Assembly: GCF_013408555.1 (NCBI RefSeq)
Contig: NZ_JACBZN010000001.1
Span: 3,224,001-3,288,000, forward strand
Source of the DNA: Aeromicrobium tamlense
GTDB taxonomy: Bacteria; Actinomycetota; Actinomycetes; Propionibacteriales; Nocardioidaceae
Direction: 5' to 3'
DNA: 64,000 nt
This document shows, one piece after another, positions 1 to 8,639 of this stretch. The notes below the pieces were generated by a model. It did not search any database. It worked only from the letters and a program-made list of their open reading frames with translations, and was not told the origin of the DNA. The position numbers and the translations under genes were made by a program. Position 1 is the stretch's first letter. Each line of letters opens with the position of its first letter.

Positions 1-2650
1 CTCGGCAGCCGAGCCGGTCGCCGGCGCCCGCACCTCCGGCGACTCCCTGTTCCCGAACGTGGGCAACGGCGGCTACGACGTGAAGCACTACGACCTCGAC
101 ATCGCCTGGACGCCGGGCGCGCCCGTCGCGACCGCGAGCACGATCGCCGCCACCGCGAAGATCACGGCGACCGCCGACGCGCCGCTGTCGGAGTTCTCGC
201 TGGACTTCGAGGGCCTCACGGTCGAGTCGATCACCGTGAACGACGCACCCGCCTCGTGGACGCGCGACGTCGACGCCGCGGCCACGAAGTACAAGCTCAT
301 CATCACGCCGGCGACGCCCGTCGAGGGCGAGTTCACGACCGTGATCACGTACTCCGGCTCGCCCGTCACCCACATCGACCCCGACGGCTCGCGTGAGGGC
401 TGGATCGCCGGCGACGACGGTGCCACCGCCGTGAACGAGCCCGTCGGCGCGATGACCTGGTACCCCGTCAACAACTCGCTGAAGGACAAGGCGAAGTACG
501 ACATCAAGCTGACGATCCCGCGGCTGATGGACGGCGAGACCATGGCCGCGGCCAGCAACGGCACGCTGCACTCCAAGACGCGCAACGGCGCCCTGGAGAC
601 CTGGCACTGGCGCCAGCCGAACCAGATGGTGCCCTACCTGTCGATGGTCTCGATCGGCAAGTACGAGGTGCGCGAGTCGGTGGTCGAGCTCGAGAGCGGC
701 ACGTACCGCGACTGGACGTTCCTCGACTCCGCGATGACGACGACCCAGCGGAACACGACGCTGGCGAGCCTGGCGCAGACGCAGGACATCATGCGCTGGA
801 TGGAGTCGAGGTTCGGCCCCTACCCGGGCGTGGCCACCGGCGCGGTCGTCGACCGCATCAACGTGGGCTACGCGCTGGAGACGCAGGACCGCTCGTTCTA
901 CCAGAACTCGGTCAGCCGCGGCACGCTCATCCACGAGATCGCCCACCAGTGGTTCGGCAACGCGGTGTCACCGACGGACTGGAGCGACCTGTGGCTCAAC
1001 GAGGGCATGGGCGACTACGCCCCGCGGGCCTACAACCTCGCGAGCGGCACCACCACGACCACGCCCGAGACGGCCTACTTCAACTCGTGGAACGCCAGCG
1101 CCCCGACGTCGGCCCAGTGGCAGGTGCCGCTGGCCGGCTTCACCGACCCGGCCATCCTCTTCAACTACGTCTACGGGCGTGGCGGCATGACGTTCGAGGC
1201 GCTGCGCACCATCGTGGGCGACGAGGCGTGGTTCGAGATCCTGCGCACGTGGGTCGCGGAGAACAACGGCTCGGACGCCTCGACGGCCGACTTCGTCGCG
1301 CTCGCGAACCGGGTCTCCGGCAAGGACGTGCGACCGGTGCTGAACCCATGGCTCTACGGCACGGTGAAGCCGGCGTGGCCGTCGAAGTGGAACCTGTCGG
1401 CGGCTGCCGACGCCACGGGCCCGGTCGCCGCGGGTGACACCGTCGTGCACACCCTGACGGCGCAGAACACGGGCAAGGTCGCCCTCGGCGGCCAGACCGT
1501 GACGGTCGACGTCGCCGACCTCGTCGACGACGCGCGCCTCGGCGCGCTCCCGGCGGAGCTGGCGAACCTCGGCGGCACGCTGCGGTGGACGATCCCGGCC
1601 ACGGCGGCCGGCGCGTCCGCGACCGTCTCGTTCCCCGCCACCGTCAAGGAGTCCTCGTCCGGCGGCACCGTCGGCCTCACGACGAGCTCCAGCGCGCTGG
1701 GCTCGTTCTGCCTCACTTGCAGCGTGTCGACGGCGATCGCCGACCAGGACGACGCGTGGACGCTCGGCCTGTCGGCGGACCCGCTGCCGGGCGACGTCGA
1801 GACCGGTGACGAGATCACCTACAGCGTGGCCGCGAAGAACACGGCGGTCCACCCGCTGCGCGACGCGACGGCCGAGATCGACCTGTCCGACGTGCTGGAC
1901 GACGCCTCCGTGGTCTCGCTGGGCGACGGGCTCGAGCTCGACGGCACGACGCTGCGCTGGTCCGTGCCCCGCGTCTCGAGCGGCCAGACCGCCCGCGCGG
2001 ACTTCACGGTCCTGGTCGAGGCGGAGTCCGACGCGTCGTTGCGGATCTCCGCCGCACCCGGCACCGCAGGCGGCAGCGGTGAGCCCACGCTGACCCACAC
2101 GGTCGGCCTCAAGCCGCTCGGTCCGGCCCCCGTGCCGGTCGTGAGCGGCACCGGACGCGTCGGCACGGTCCTGACGGCCTCGGCCGGCACGTGGCCCGCC
2201 GGTACGGCGCTGACGTACCAGTGGTCGGTCGGTGGCGCGCCCGTCGCCGGTGCCACCGGGTCGACCTACCGCCTCGCGCCGAAGGACGTGGGACGGGTCG
2301 TGACCGTCGCCGTCACCGGTGCGAAGGCCGGCTGGGCGCCCGTGACGAAGGTCAGCAAGCCGCTCAAGGTGGCCCCGGGGCTGCTGACGCGCACGCCGCG
2401 ACCGTTCCAGAGTGGCCTGCCGAAGGTCGGCCGGACGCTGAAGGTCAACCCGGGCCGCTGGGACTCCGGCGTCACGCTGTCGTACCGCTGGTACCGCGGC
2501 AGCAAGGCCATCAAGGGCGCGACGAAGAAGTCGTACAAGCTCACGAAGGCGGACCGCGGCCAGCGGATCCGGGTCAAGGTCACGGCGCGCAAGACCGGCT
2601 ACGCGACCGTCGTGAAGTACACGCCCCGCTCGGCGAAGGTCATCAAGTAG
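1..2650 (+). CDS. Secreted M1-family metallopeptidase (5' end outside window)
   Basis: The frame is open from base 2, so the start and any signal peptide lie outside the window; 882 codons are visible. The fragment carries the M1 zinc site HEIAH at visible residues 311-315 with the third ligand E334 in LNEGMGD (HEXXH-x18-E). The motif GYALETQ sits where aminopeptidase N has GAMEN. After the catalytic part (about residues 20-450) come two DUF11-like beta-sandwich repeats (about 460-700) and two Ig-like repeats (about 715-882, with matching YQW and YRW motifs). Such tails usually serve extracellular attachment. The family removes N-terminal residues from peptides; substrate is not predictable. 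It faces another secreted hydrolase across the 2651-3038 gap. Confidence 0.9.
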   Translation, partial: SAAEPVAGARTSGDSLFPNVGNGGYDVKHYDLDIAWTPGAPVATASTIAATAKITATADAPLSEFSLDFEGLTVESITVNDAPASWTRDVDAAATKYKLIITPATPVEGEFTTVITYSGSPVTHIDPDGSREGWIAGDDGATAVNEPVGAMTWYPVNNSLKDKAKYDIKLTIPRLMDGETMAAASNGTLHSKTRNGALETWHWRQPNQMVPYLSMVSIGKYEVRESVVELESGTYRDWTFLDSAMTTTQRNTTLASLAQTQDIMRWMESRFGPYPGVATGAVVDRINVGYALETQDRSFYQNSVSRGTLIHEIAHQWFGNAVSPTDWSDLWLNEGMGDYAPRAYNLASGTTTTTPETAYFNSWNASAPTSAQWQVPLAGFTDPAILFNYVYGRGGMTFEALRTIVGDEAWFEILRTWVAENNGSDASTADFVALANRVSGKDVRPVLNPWLYGTVKPAWPSKWNLSAAADATGPVAAGDTVVHTLTAQNTGKVALGGQTVTVDVADLVDDARLGALPAELANLGGTLRWTIPATAAGASATVSFPATVKESSSGGTVGLTTSSSALGSFCLTCSVSTAIADQDDAWTLGLSADPLPGDVETGDEITYSVAAKNTAVHPLRDATAEIDLSDVLDDASVVSLGDGLELDGTTLRWSVPRVSSGQTARADFTVLVEAESDASLRISAAPGTAGGSGEPTLTHTVGLKPLGPAPVPVVSGTGRVGTVLTASAGTWPAGTALTYQWSVGGAPVAGATGSTYRLAPKDVGRVVTVAVTGAKAGWAPVTKVSKPLKVAPGLLTRTPRPFQSGLPKVGRTLKVNPGRWDSGVTLSYRWYRGSKAIKGATKKSYKLTKADRGQRIRVKVTARKTGYATVVKYTPRSAKVIK

Positions 2651-2672
2651 GTCCTGAGCCCGGCGTCACGAG

Positions 2673-2700
2673 GCCCCGGTCCGCCACGGCGGACCGGGGC
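2673..2700 (+). terminator. Hairpin terminator after the M1 peptidase
   Basis: A perfect 12-bp stem (2673-2684 with 2689-2700) and a 4-nt loop begin 22 bp after the stop codon. No T-run follows, as is usual in GC-rich actinobacteria. Confidence 0.65.
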
Positions 2701-2729
2701 GCTCTCGTCTGCCCCGTCCCACCCCCTCC

Positions 2730-2950
2730 GTTTCCCCGGTTACGTGGGTTCCTTGTCACTGACCGGGGTTTGCGATCCCCGGTCAGTGACAGGAAACCCC
2801 GGTCGGTGGAGGACCTGCGCGTTCCAGGGGCAGGGACGTGGGCTGTGACCCGCCACCTGCGCTCCTCACCCCACCGACCGGGGTCTGCCGTCAATTCCCG
2901 GGGTTTGCGATCCCCGGGAAGTGACGGAGAACCCACGTAACCGGGGAAAC
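2730..2950. repeat. Nested palindromic intergenic element (three-armed cruciform)
   Basis: Perfect 22-bp outer arms (2730-2751 and 2929-2950) enclose three further stems. These are a hairpin with 14-bp arms at 2755-2790, a 14-bp pairing of 2797-2810 with 2871-2884 around a 60-bp centre, and a hairpin at 2891-2925. The two halves, 2730-2809 and 2872-2950, are an approximately 80-bp imperfect inverted repeat of each other. Between halves the hairpin stems differ by compensatory changes: TGAC pairs with GTCA in one and TTCC with GGAA in the other. Both hairpin loops read GGGGTTTGCGATCCCC on the plus strand. No open reading frame or transposase is present. It fills most of the 388-bp gap between two convergent genes. 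Function unknown; REP/MITE-like element or structured RNA are the options. Confidence 0.75.
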
Positions 2951-2993
2951 CGCCACCCGGTCGGACGGACCGCGGACCGAGGCCGGACACACG

Positions 2994-3029
2994 ACGAGGC
3001 CCCGGCAGCGGGTGCTGCCGGGGCCTCGT
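2994..3029 (-). terminator. Hairpin terminator for the alpha/beta hydrolase gene
   Basis: A perfect 16-bp stem (2994-3009 with 3014-3029) with loop GGGT lies 9 bp beyond the stop of the minus-strand gene ending at 3039. Confidence 0.75.
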
Positions 3030-3038
3030 GTGACGGTG

Positions 3039-6000
3039 TCAGCGCAGGCGCACCGACTTCGAGCTCGTGCTCGACCCGTAGTTGGCGTCACCGGAGTAGA
3101 CGACCTTGACCCGCAGGCCCTGGCGCTTCTTCGGCGTCTTCACCGTGAAGGACGCCTTGCCGGTCGACGTGACGCGCACGGTCCGGGCCAGCTTGTAGCC
3201 GCCCTTCGCCTGCTTCACGTAGACCTTGACCGTGCCGGTCGGAGCGACCTTCGCGACGCCGCCACGGACGGCGAACTTGCCACGCAGGGTCTTCCCGGCC
3301 TTGACCGACGACTGCGCCGAGAGGCTGGTCGTCGTGGCCTTCTTCGTCACCGTGAGCATCGACGAGATGCCCACCCCGCCCTCGGTGAGGTCGGTGCCGT
3401 CGTAGGACGCGGCGACCGTGTAGCGACCCGGCTTCAGGGTGGCCGGCAGCGTGAGCGAGGCCGAGCCGTCCTTGGCCAGCGCGACCTTCTTCGTCACGGT
3501 GCCGTAGCGGAAGGTGACGTTGCCGCCGTCCGCGCCGCCGACGACCGCGGACAGCGTCGCAGCCTTACCGAACACGGTGGTGGCGCTCGAGAGCGACATC
3601 ACCAGGGTCGGCTTGCCCTTCACGAGGGTGAAGGTGACCGCACCGGACGTCGAGCCGGCGGTGACCCCGGTCTCGGCGAAGGTCGCCACGATCTCGTGCT
3701 TGCCGGCCTTGAAGCCCGGGACGTCGAGGGTGGCCACGCCGTCCACGACCTCCGCGGTGCCGAGCGAGCGGTCGCCGTCGAAGAACTCGACGCTGCCGGT
3801 GGTGTCGCCACCGCCGACCGTCGCCGAGAGCGTGACCGCCTCGTTGATCTGCGGCGCCTCGGGCGAGATCGACAGGGTCGTCGTGCTCGCGTCGAGGATG
3901 GCCACCGAGGTGGTGCCCGTACGGCCCGTGCCGCTGCCCGTGACCGTGACGTCCGCGGCGCCGCGGGTGGCGGTCTCCGGGATCGTCACGGCGGCGCTGA
4001 CGGCACCGGAGCCGTCGGCGACGGCGACGACCGGGTCGACCCCGGCGATCGTCACGGTGACGCCCTCACCGGAGCGGAAGCCGCCCGCCGTGACGGTGAC
4101 CGACGAGCCCGGCTGGGGCTTGTCGTCGCTGACCGAGACGTCGGCCTTCTCGTCCTTCGCGGCCAGCTCGGCGCACGCGTCGCCCTGGACGCCCGCCGGC
4201 GGCAGCGCCGTCGCCGAGCCTGTCACGCCGTCGTCCTCGCGGACGATCATCCAGTCCAGGGCGTTCGTGCCCATGACCGCGCCGGCCGTGTTGATGACCG
4301 AGGCCTTCACCGACGTGGAGGCCGTCGTGCTGGCCAGCTGGTCGCCGAGCACCGGAGCAGTGACGACCTTGCAGGTCTCGCCGGGGGCGAAGGTGACCTT
4401 CTCCATCGCGATGCCCGCGCGGCCCGTGGCCGAGCCGAGCGCCGACACGTAGCCGGTGACCGGGATCGTGGCCGCCTCGTCGAGGTAGACCGCGATGTCC
4501 GCCGTGCCCGGCCCGTTGCCCTCGTCCACGACGGGGGCCTTCACGTTGAGCGTCGGCAGGGACTTGCTGTCGGCCGTGCCGACCGCCGAACTCTCGAACG
4601 CGAGGTCCGACAGGAACACGCCGCCGGTGGCCAGCGCGTCCGGACCGGCGAGGGCGCCGAAGCGGACCTCACGGATGTCCGAGACGTTCAGGCCCGCGTC
4701 CGCCAGCGTGGCGACCGGGAGGTCGACCTGCTGCAGCACGATCTTCTTCAGGATCGTGCTGGTCGAGGCGGGCAGTCGCGTGGTGGCCAGCGGGTTGAGG
4801 TCCGCGACGGGCGTCGTGAACGTCCGGCCCGCGTTGTCGACCACGGTCAGCGAGATCGCGGTGCTGGTGGCGACGGTGTCGTCCGCGGCGACCTTGAACG
4901 ACAGGCGCTCGAGGTCCGACGCGTTGCGCGCCTTCGCGGGGACGCTGACGCGCACCTCGCTGGGCGTCACGGTGGTGGTGCCGGTGCCGAGGGCCGTCCA
5001 CGAGAACTTCGTGACCGGCGTCGCCGGGACGTTGCCGCCGTTGCTGGCGGGCGTCCAGTGCGGCAGCGCGCTGGTGCTGATCGTCGAGGGCGTGCAGGCC
5101 GGCAGCGGCTGCGACACCGTGCGACCCGCGGCGCTCGCGCAGACCGTGGCCGTGGCCGCGCCCTGGACGCGGACCAGCGAGCTGGTCTCCTCGAACGTCG
5201 TGATCGTCTGGCGAGCCGAGGCCGGAGCCGTCGACATGCTGCGGATGTCGGCCGAGCCGAGCACCTCGGGCACCTGGGCGGAGCCGTCGAACATGGGCAG
5301 GAACTGCTTCTCGTCACCCATCGTCAGGCGGAACCAGCCGGCCATGTAGGCGGTGCCGGCGTCGTACTGCGCGTCGGCGCTCAGCCGGATGTTCGTCTCC
5401 GAGCGGGGACCGCAGACGGCATCGGTCGAGGTCGCTCCCCAGTCGTCGGAGACGCTGTACGCGTACTTCCCGGGGGTCCAGACCGTGTTGTAGAAGTTGT
5501 GGTTCGCGCCCATCATCCACACGCCGCTGCGCAGCACGTCGTCGTCGAACGCGTAGCGCGAGTCGTCGAGCATGTGCTGGCCCTGCTGGTTCGAGACGTC
5601 GCCGTCGCAGTAGGGCAGGACCACGTTCATCGGCACGTTCGGCACCGTCATGCGCGCGAAGTCGACCGGCGCGAGCGGCAGGATCGACGTGATCTTCCAC
5701 GGCTTCTCGAGGCCCTGGTTGAGCGTCGCGGCCGAGGTGACGCCCTCGCCGCCCCGCGAGTGGCCCATCATGCCGATGTTCGAGAAGTCGAAGCGACCCA
5801 CGAAGTCGGCGGGGGCGAGACCCGCGGTGCCCTCGGTCAGGCCCGGCAGCGGGGCCTGGTTGGCGAGCGCCTGCTCGAGCGTGACGTCGGCGTCGGTCTG
5901 CTGGTCGTAGTAGCTGACCGCGGCGCCCTCGTTCGCCTTCTTGAGCATCGTGAGCGTGTCCAGCAGCAGCTGGCCGCGCGCCTGGGCGCCCTGGTCCAGC

Positions 6001-6737
6001 GCGAGCTGGTTGTCGTTGGAGTTGATCGCGTTGGCCGAGATCGACACGACCGCGTAGCCGTGGCTGGCCAGCGCGCGCGCCGTGCCGTCGTAGCCGGCGA
6101 AGCTCGGGATGTTGATCTGGTTCGGTCCGCACGGCCAGCGGTTCGGGTTGGCGGTGCCGGTGGAGCACGAGGTGTGGCGGCCGTGCAGCAGCAGCACGAC
6201 GGGGCGGGCGCCACCGGTCTTGGGCAGGTAGACCTTGCCCTGCAGCTCACCGCGGATGCCGCCGATCGCCGCGAGGGGGATCGACTGCGCGCCGAAGTTG
6301 TAGACGGCCTCGGTGTGCTCGAACTCGCCGAGCGACGCCGGGTTCGCGTCGAGGGCCTCGGGGTCGGCCTCCGCGATCTCCTCGACGCTCGTGACCTGGG
6401 CCGGGGCGCCGGAGGGCTTGCTGAACCAGCCCGCCTCGATGTCGTCGGCCTTCAGCACGGACGCGTCGGCGGTGAAGACGCTCAGGCTCTTGCCGTCGGC
6501 GGACTCCGTGGCGATGCCGATCGGCTCGCCGTCGACCTCGATGGTCGGGGCGTCGGAGACGACCGGCAGCTTCTTCGCCAGGTCGACCGTGACCAGGTAG
6601 CCGCCGGCGGCGCGCGAGACCGTCCAGTCGCTGCCGGAGGCCAGTTCGCCGTCGTCGGCGTGGGCGGGCACCGCAGCCAGTGGCAGCGCGAGCAGCGCTC
6701 CCACGGTGGCGAGCCGCCATCCTCGTTGTGTGAACAC
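3039..6737 (-). CDS. Secreted alpha/beta-hydrolase with Ig-like C-terminal repeats
   Basis: 1232 aa from a GTG at 6737, chosen because a signal peptide follows at once (basic start, leucine/alanine core, cleavage near AVPAHA, about residue 26) and GAGAGG lies upstream; the frame is open further upstream but only noncoding sequence and a tRNA lie there. The catalytic domain (about 150-480) has the oxyanion stretch LLLHGRHTS and the nucleophile elbow GHSRGGEG with Ser at about residue 327, typical of large secreted esterases/lipases. A middle beta-rich region (about 560-840) and at least three bacterial Ig-like repeats (about 880-1232) follow, ending in a lysine-rich Ig domain. Exact substrate unknown. 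Its architecture parallels the peptidase at 1-2650. Confidence 0.85.
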   Translation of the reverse strand: MFTQRGWRLATVGALLALPLAAVPAHADDGELASGSDWTVSRAAGGYLVTVDLAKKLPVVSDAPTIEVDGEPIGIATESADGKSLSVFTADASVLKADDIEAGWFSKPSGAPAQVTSVEEIAEADPEALDANPASLGEFEHTEAVYNFGAQSIPLAAIGGIRGELQGKVYLPKTGGARPVVLLLHGRHTSCSTGTANPNRWPCGPNQINIPSFAGYDGTARALASHGYAVVSISANAINSNDNQLALDQGAQARGQLLLDTLTMLKKANEGAAVSYYDQQTDADVTLEQALANQAPLPGLTEGTAGLAPADFVGRFDFSNIGMMGHSRGGEGVTSAATLNQGLEKPWKITSILPLAPVDFARMTVPNVPMNVVLPYCDGDVSNQQGQHMLDDSRYAFDDDVLRSGVWMMGANHNFYNTVWTPGKYAYSVSDDWGATSTDAVCGPRSETNIRLSADAQYDAGTAYMAGWFRLTMGDEKQFLPMFDGSAQVPEVLGSADIRSMSTAPASARQTITTFEETSSLVRVQGAATATVCASAAGRTVSQPLPACTPSTISTSALPHWTPASNGGNVPATPVTKFSWTALGTGTTTVTPSEVRVSVPAKARNASDLERLSFKVAADDTVATSTAISLTVVDNAGRTFTTPVADLNPLATTRLPASTSTILKKIVLQQVDLPVATLADAGLNVSDIREVRFGALAGPDALATGGVFLSDLAFESSAVGTADSKSLPTLNVKAPVVDEGNGPGTADIAVYLDEAATIPVTGYVSALGSATGRAGIAMEKVTFAPGETCKVVTAPVLGDQLASTTASTSVKASVINTAGAVMGTNALDWMIVREDDGVTGSATALPPAGVQGDACAELAAKDEKADVSVSDDKPQPGSSVTVTAGGFRSGEGVTVTIAGVDPVVAVADGSGAVSAAVTIPETATRGAADVTVTGSGTGRTGTTSVAILDASTTTLSISPEAPQINEAVTLSATVGGGDTTGSVEFFDGDRSLGTAEVVDGVATLDVPGFKAGKHEIVATFAETGVTAGSTSGAVTFTLVKGKPTLVMSLSSATTVFGKAATLSAVVGGADGGNVTFRYGTVTKKVALAKDGSASLTLPATLKPGRYTVAASYDGTDLTEGGVGISSMLTVTKKATTTSLSAQSSVKAGKTLRGKFAVRGGVAKVAPTGTVKVYVKQAKGGYKLARTVRVTSTGKASFTVKTPKKRQGLRVKVVYSGDANYGSSTSSKSVRLR

Positions 6738-6905
6738 GTGATCCCTCTCGGGTGGGGGAGCTCGCAGGTGGGGACGCGAGCGGGGACCGTCCGAGTCTGG
6801 GAGGGCTTCGTTTCGCCGATGTGACGAGAAGCGCTCATCGAGATGTGCTGACGGCGCGTCACGTAACAAGTGCGCGACCGTGGGGAGCGCCCCCGGAAAC
6901 GAGAG

Positions 6906-6936
6906 ACCCCCGGCGACCTGGTGGTCGACCGGGGGT
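6906..6936 (-). terminator. Terminator of tRNA-Arg
   Basis: A stem of 13 bp (6906-6918 with 6923-6936, one bulged A) starts 7 bp past the tRNA 3' end. Confidence 0.65.
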
Positions 6937-6942
6937 GTCTGG

Positions 6943-7015
6943 CGCGCCCGTAGGGATTCGAACCCCAAACCTTCTGATCCGTAGTCAGATGCTCTATCCG
7001 TTGAGCTACGGGCGC
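6943..7015 (-). tRNA. tRNA-Arg (ACG)
   Basis: Seven-bp acceptor stem GCGCCCG/CGGGCGC, D and T arms (GGTTCGAATCC) and anticodon loop CTACGGA with anticodon ACG (bases 6980-6982). CCA is not encoded. Confidence 0.97.
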
Positions 7016-7036
7016 ACGCCCTTGCGGGCCTCGACG

Positions 7037-7042
7037 AGTCTA
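7037..7042 (-). promoter_or_regulatory. -10 element of tRNA-Arg
   Basis: TAGACT on the minus strand, 21 nt before the mature tRNA 5' end. Confidence 0.55.
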
Positions 7043-7095
7043 GCGGGTGTTCCCTCGAGGTGCGAAATCGGGGCAACGGACGGCCCGAAATCCCG

Positions 7096-7101
7096 TAAGT
7101 T
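7096..7101 (+). promoter_or_regulatory. -10 element, leaderless tetR gene
   Basis: TAAGTT ends 7 nt before the ATG at 7109; no Shine-Dalgarno fits in the gap. Confidence 0.45.
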
Positions 7102-7108
7102 GGCTTCG

Positions 7109-7756
7109 ATGTCAGATTCCCCCCGCGTTCCGCAGCGCCGCGACGCCGTGGCGAACCGCGAGCGCATCATCGACACCGCCGAGGCCTACTTCGCCGCGAA
7201 CGGCCTCGACGCGCCCCTGCACGGCCTCGCGGAGGCCGCGAAGGTGGGCACCGGCACGCTCTACCGAAACTTCGCCTCGCAGGAGGAGCTGTGGCGGGCC
7301 CTCTACGACCGGCACATCGCGATCTTCGACGAGATCGCGGAGCGCGCGATGGAGGCGTCGACGGGCTGGGAGGGCATTGAGCTCGTGGTCGACGAGGCCA
7401 CCCAGGTGATGATCGACCGGCGCATCGTCGCCGAGGTGATGCGTCGTCAGGCGATCAACGACCCGGACTACCGGCCCACCGACCGGTGGGTGGGCACGCT
7501 GGCGATCCTCGTGCAGCGTGCGGTCGCCGAGGGCTCGGCGCGCGACGACCTCGCGGTGGCCGACCTCAGCGCCGCGCCGCTGATGCTCGGGGCGGTCCAC
7601 ACGGCCGCGCCGGAGAACCGCGAGTGGCTCGCGCGCCGCATGCGCACGCTGCTGCTGGACGGGATGCGGGCCCATCCGCACGAGCCCACGCCGCTCGCCG
7701 AGCTGCCGCCGGACTTCTACGAGCGCGGTGCCTCGATCGTCAAGCGCACGACCTGA
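7109..7756 (+). CDS. TetR-family transcriptional regulator
   Basis: 215 aa. The N-terminal helix-turn-helix (about residues 15-60; LAEAAKVGTGTLYRNF is the recognition helix region) is canonical TetR. The C-terminal ligand domain is of the TetR_C type seen in SbtR-like regulators. The ATG at 7109 follows a -10-like hexamer directly, so the mRNA is probably leaderless. It stands alone between two tRNA genes with no divergent partner, so target and ligand cannot be inferred. Confidence 0.88.
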   Translation: MSDSPRVPQRRDAVANRERIIDTAEAYFAANGLDAPLHGLAEAAKVGTGTLYRNFASQEELWRALYDRHIAIFDEIAERAMEASTGWEGIELVVDEATQVMIDRRIVAEVMRRQAINDPDYRPTDRWVGTLAILVQRAVAEGSARDDLAVADLSAAPLMLGAVHTAAPENREWLARRMRTLLLDGMRAHPHEPTPLAELPPDFYERGASIVKRTT

Positions 7757-7781
7757 TTCGGCGGCTGGGGGTCGGGGTGGG

Positions 7782-7787
7782 TATCCT
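7782..7787 (+). promoter_or_regulatory. -10 element of tRNA-Ser (GCT)
   Basis: TATCCT, 13 nt before the tRNA 5' end. Confidence 0.45.
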
Positions 7788-7800
7788 GATCCGGTTGTCT

Positions 7801-7890
7801 GGAGATGTCGCATAGTGGCCTAGTGCGCCCGCCTGCTAAGCGGGTTGAGGTTTAAACCTCTCGCGGGTTCAAATCCCGCCATCTCCGCCA
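7801..7890 (+). tRNA. tRNA-Ser (GCT)
   Basis: Acceptor GGAGATG/CATCTCC, long variable arm, anticodon loop CTGCTAA with GCT at 7835-7837. The 3' CCA is encoded (7888-7890). Confidence 0.97.
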
Positions 7891-7895
7891 TGGGG

Positions 7896-7926
7896 AAGTG
7901 GGAGCAGGCTCAGCCTGCTCCCACTT
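7896..7926 (+). terminator. Terminator of tRNA-Ser (GCT)
   Basis: 15-bp perfect inverted repeat (7896-7910 with 7912-7926) followed by TCGCTTCT; the practical loop takes the innermost pairs. Confidence 0.75.
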
Positions 7927-7943
7927 TCGCTTCTCCGGAGGTC

Positions 7944-8387
7944 TCAGAGCCCTTCGGTGGGGTCGAACCGTCGGTAGCCGTTGGCGGTGTTGAGCCGGTC
8001 GTAGACCTCGCGGACGAGCTCGGCCCGGCGGTTGCGGTCGACGAGGCTCAGCGGGAACGCGGTGATCGCGCCGGTGCCGTCGGTGAAGCGCAGCAGGCCC
8101 TCACTGATCTCGACCGACTCGACTTGCTTCCACGTGACGTCGCCGTGGCGCCCGCGGGCGCGGAACCCGGCCTGGTCGAGGGTCAGCACGACCGGCGGCC
8201 GCAGGTTCATCACGGCGGCCACGAGGAGCGCGATCACGGCCACGCCGGCGGCGAGGACGGTCACGGTGGTGCGCAGGGCGCTGTCGGTCCCGGTCAGGAA
8301 CGCGACCAGCACGCCCACGGCAGCGACGATGAAGCACACCCCCGCGAGCACCATGAGGTGCGCGCGATCGAGTCGGTAACGGTTCAC
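7944..8387 (-). CDS. Small membrane protein with PH-like cytoplasmic domain
   Basis: 147 aa if the GTG at 8387 is used; an ATG at 8354 gives 136 aa. Two hydrophobic helices (about 13-32 and 40-60) precede a beta-rich domain (about 63-147) of the type annotated as PH-like in actinobacteria. No catalytic residues. The GTG lies only 2 nt from the 3' end of tRNA-Ser (TGA) on the same strand, so the message could be the 3' product of tRNA processing. Function unknown. Confidence 0.65.
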   Translation of the reverse strand: MNRYRLDRAHLMVLAGVCFIVAAVGVLVAFLTGTDSALRTTVTVLAAGVAVIALLVAAVMNLRPPVVLTLDQAGFRARGRHGDVTWKQVESVEISEGLLRFTDGTGAITAFPLSLVDRNRRAELVREVYDRLNTANGYRRFDPTEGL

Positions 8388-8388
8388 G

Positions 8389-8477
8389 CAGAGGGGACGG
8401 GATTCGAACCCGTGGCTGACATCTCTGCCAGCGACCGCTTTCAAGGCGGTTCCGATCGGCCACTCCGGCACCCCTCC
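8389..8477 (-). tRNA. tRNA-Ser (TGA)
   Basis: Acceptor GGAGGGG/CCCCTCT (terminal G-U), long variable arm, anticodon loop CTTGAAA with TGA at 8441-8443. CCA is not encoded. Confidence 0.96.
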
Positions 8478-8555
8478 AGGCCCGTCGCCGAAGCGGCGGG
8501 ACCTGCGTCGATTCTCGCATTGCGCACGCACAGCGCCCCGACGCGGCACCCCTGC

Positions 8556-8618
8556 CCACTTTTGGAACGCTCTGCACCCTTGCGGCCGCGGAAGGGGTGC
8601 AACCCGTTCCAGAAGTGG
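8556..8618. repeat. 63-bp imperfect palindrome (probable terminator)
   Basis: Outer arms of 13 bp with one mismatch (8556-8568 and 8606-8618), inner arms at 8574-8581 and 8592-8600, centre GCGGCCGC. It lies between the stop of the minus-strand membrane gene (8640) and tRNA-Ser (TGA), so it can serve as that gene's terminator. It is larger than the other terminators here. Confidence 0.55.
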
Positions 8619-8639
8619 AGAGGGGCGAGCGGTAGAGGG

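Noticed and set aside
2730-2950. CRISPR array or insertion-sequence remnant
   Set aside because: No spaced direct repeats, no transposase fragment and no target duplication visible at the ends.
3012-6824. 1270-codon open frame antisense to the alpha/beta-hydrolase gene
   Set aside because: Arginine/glycine-rich translation without domains; it mirrors the codon pattern of the GC-rich gene on the other strand.
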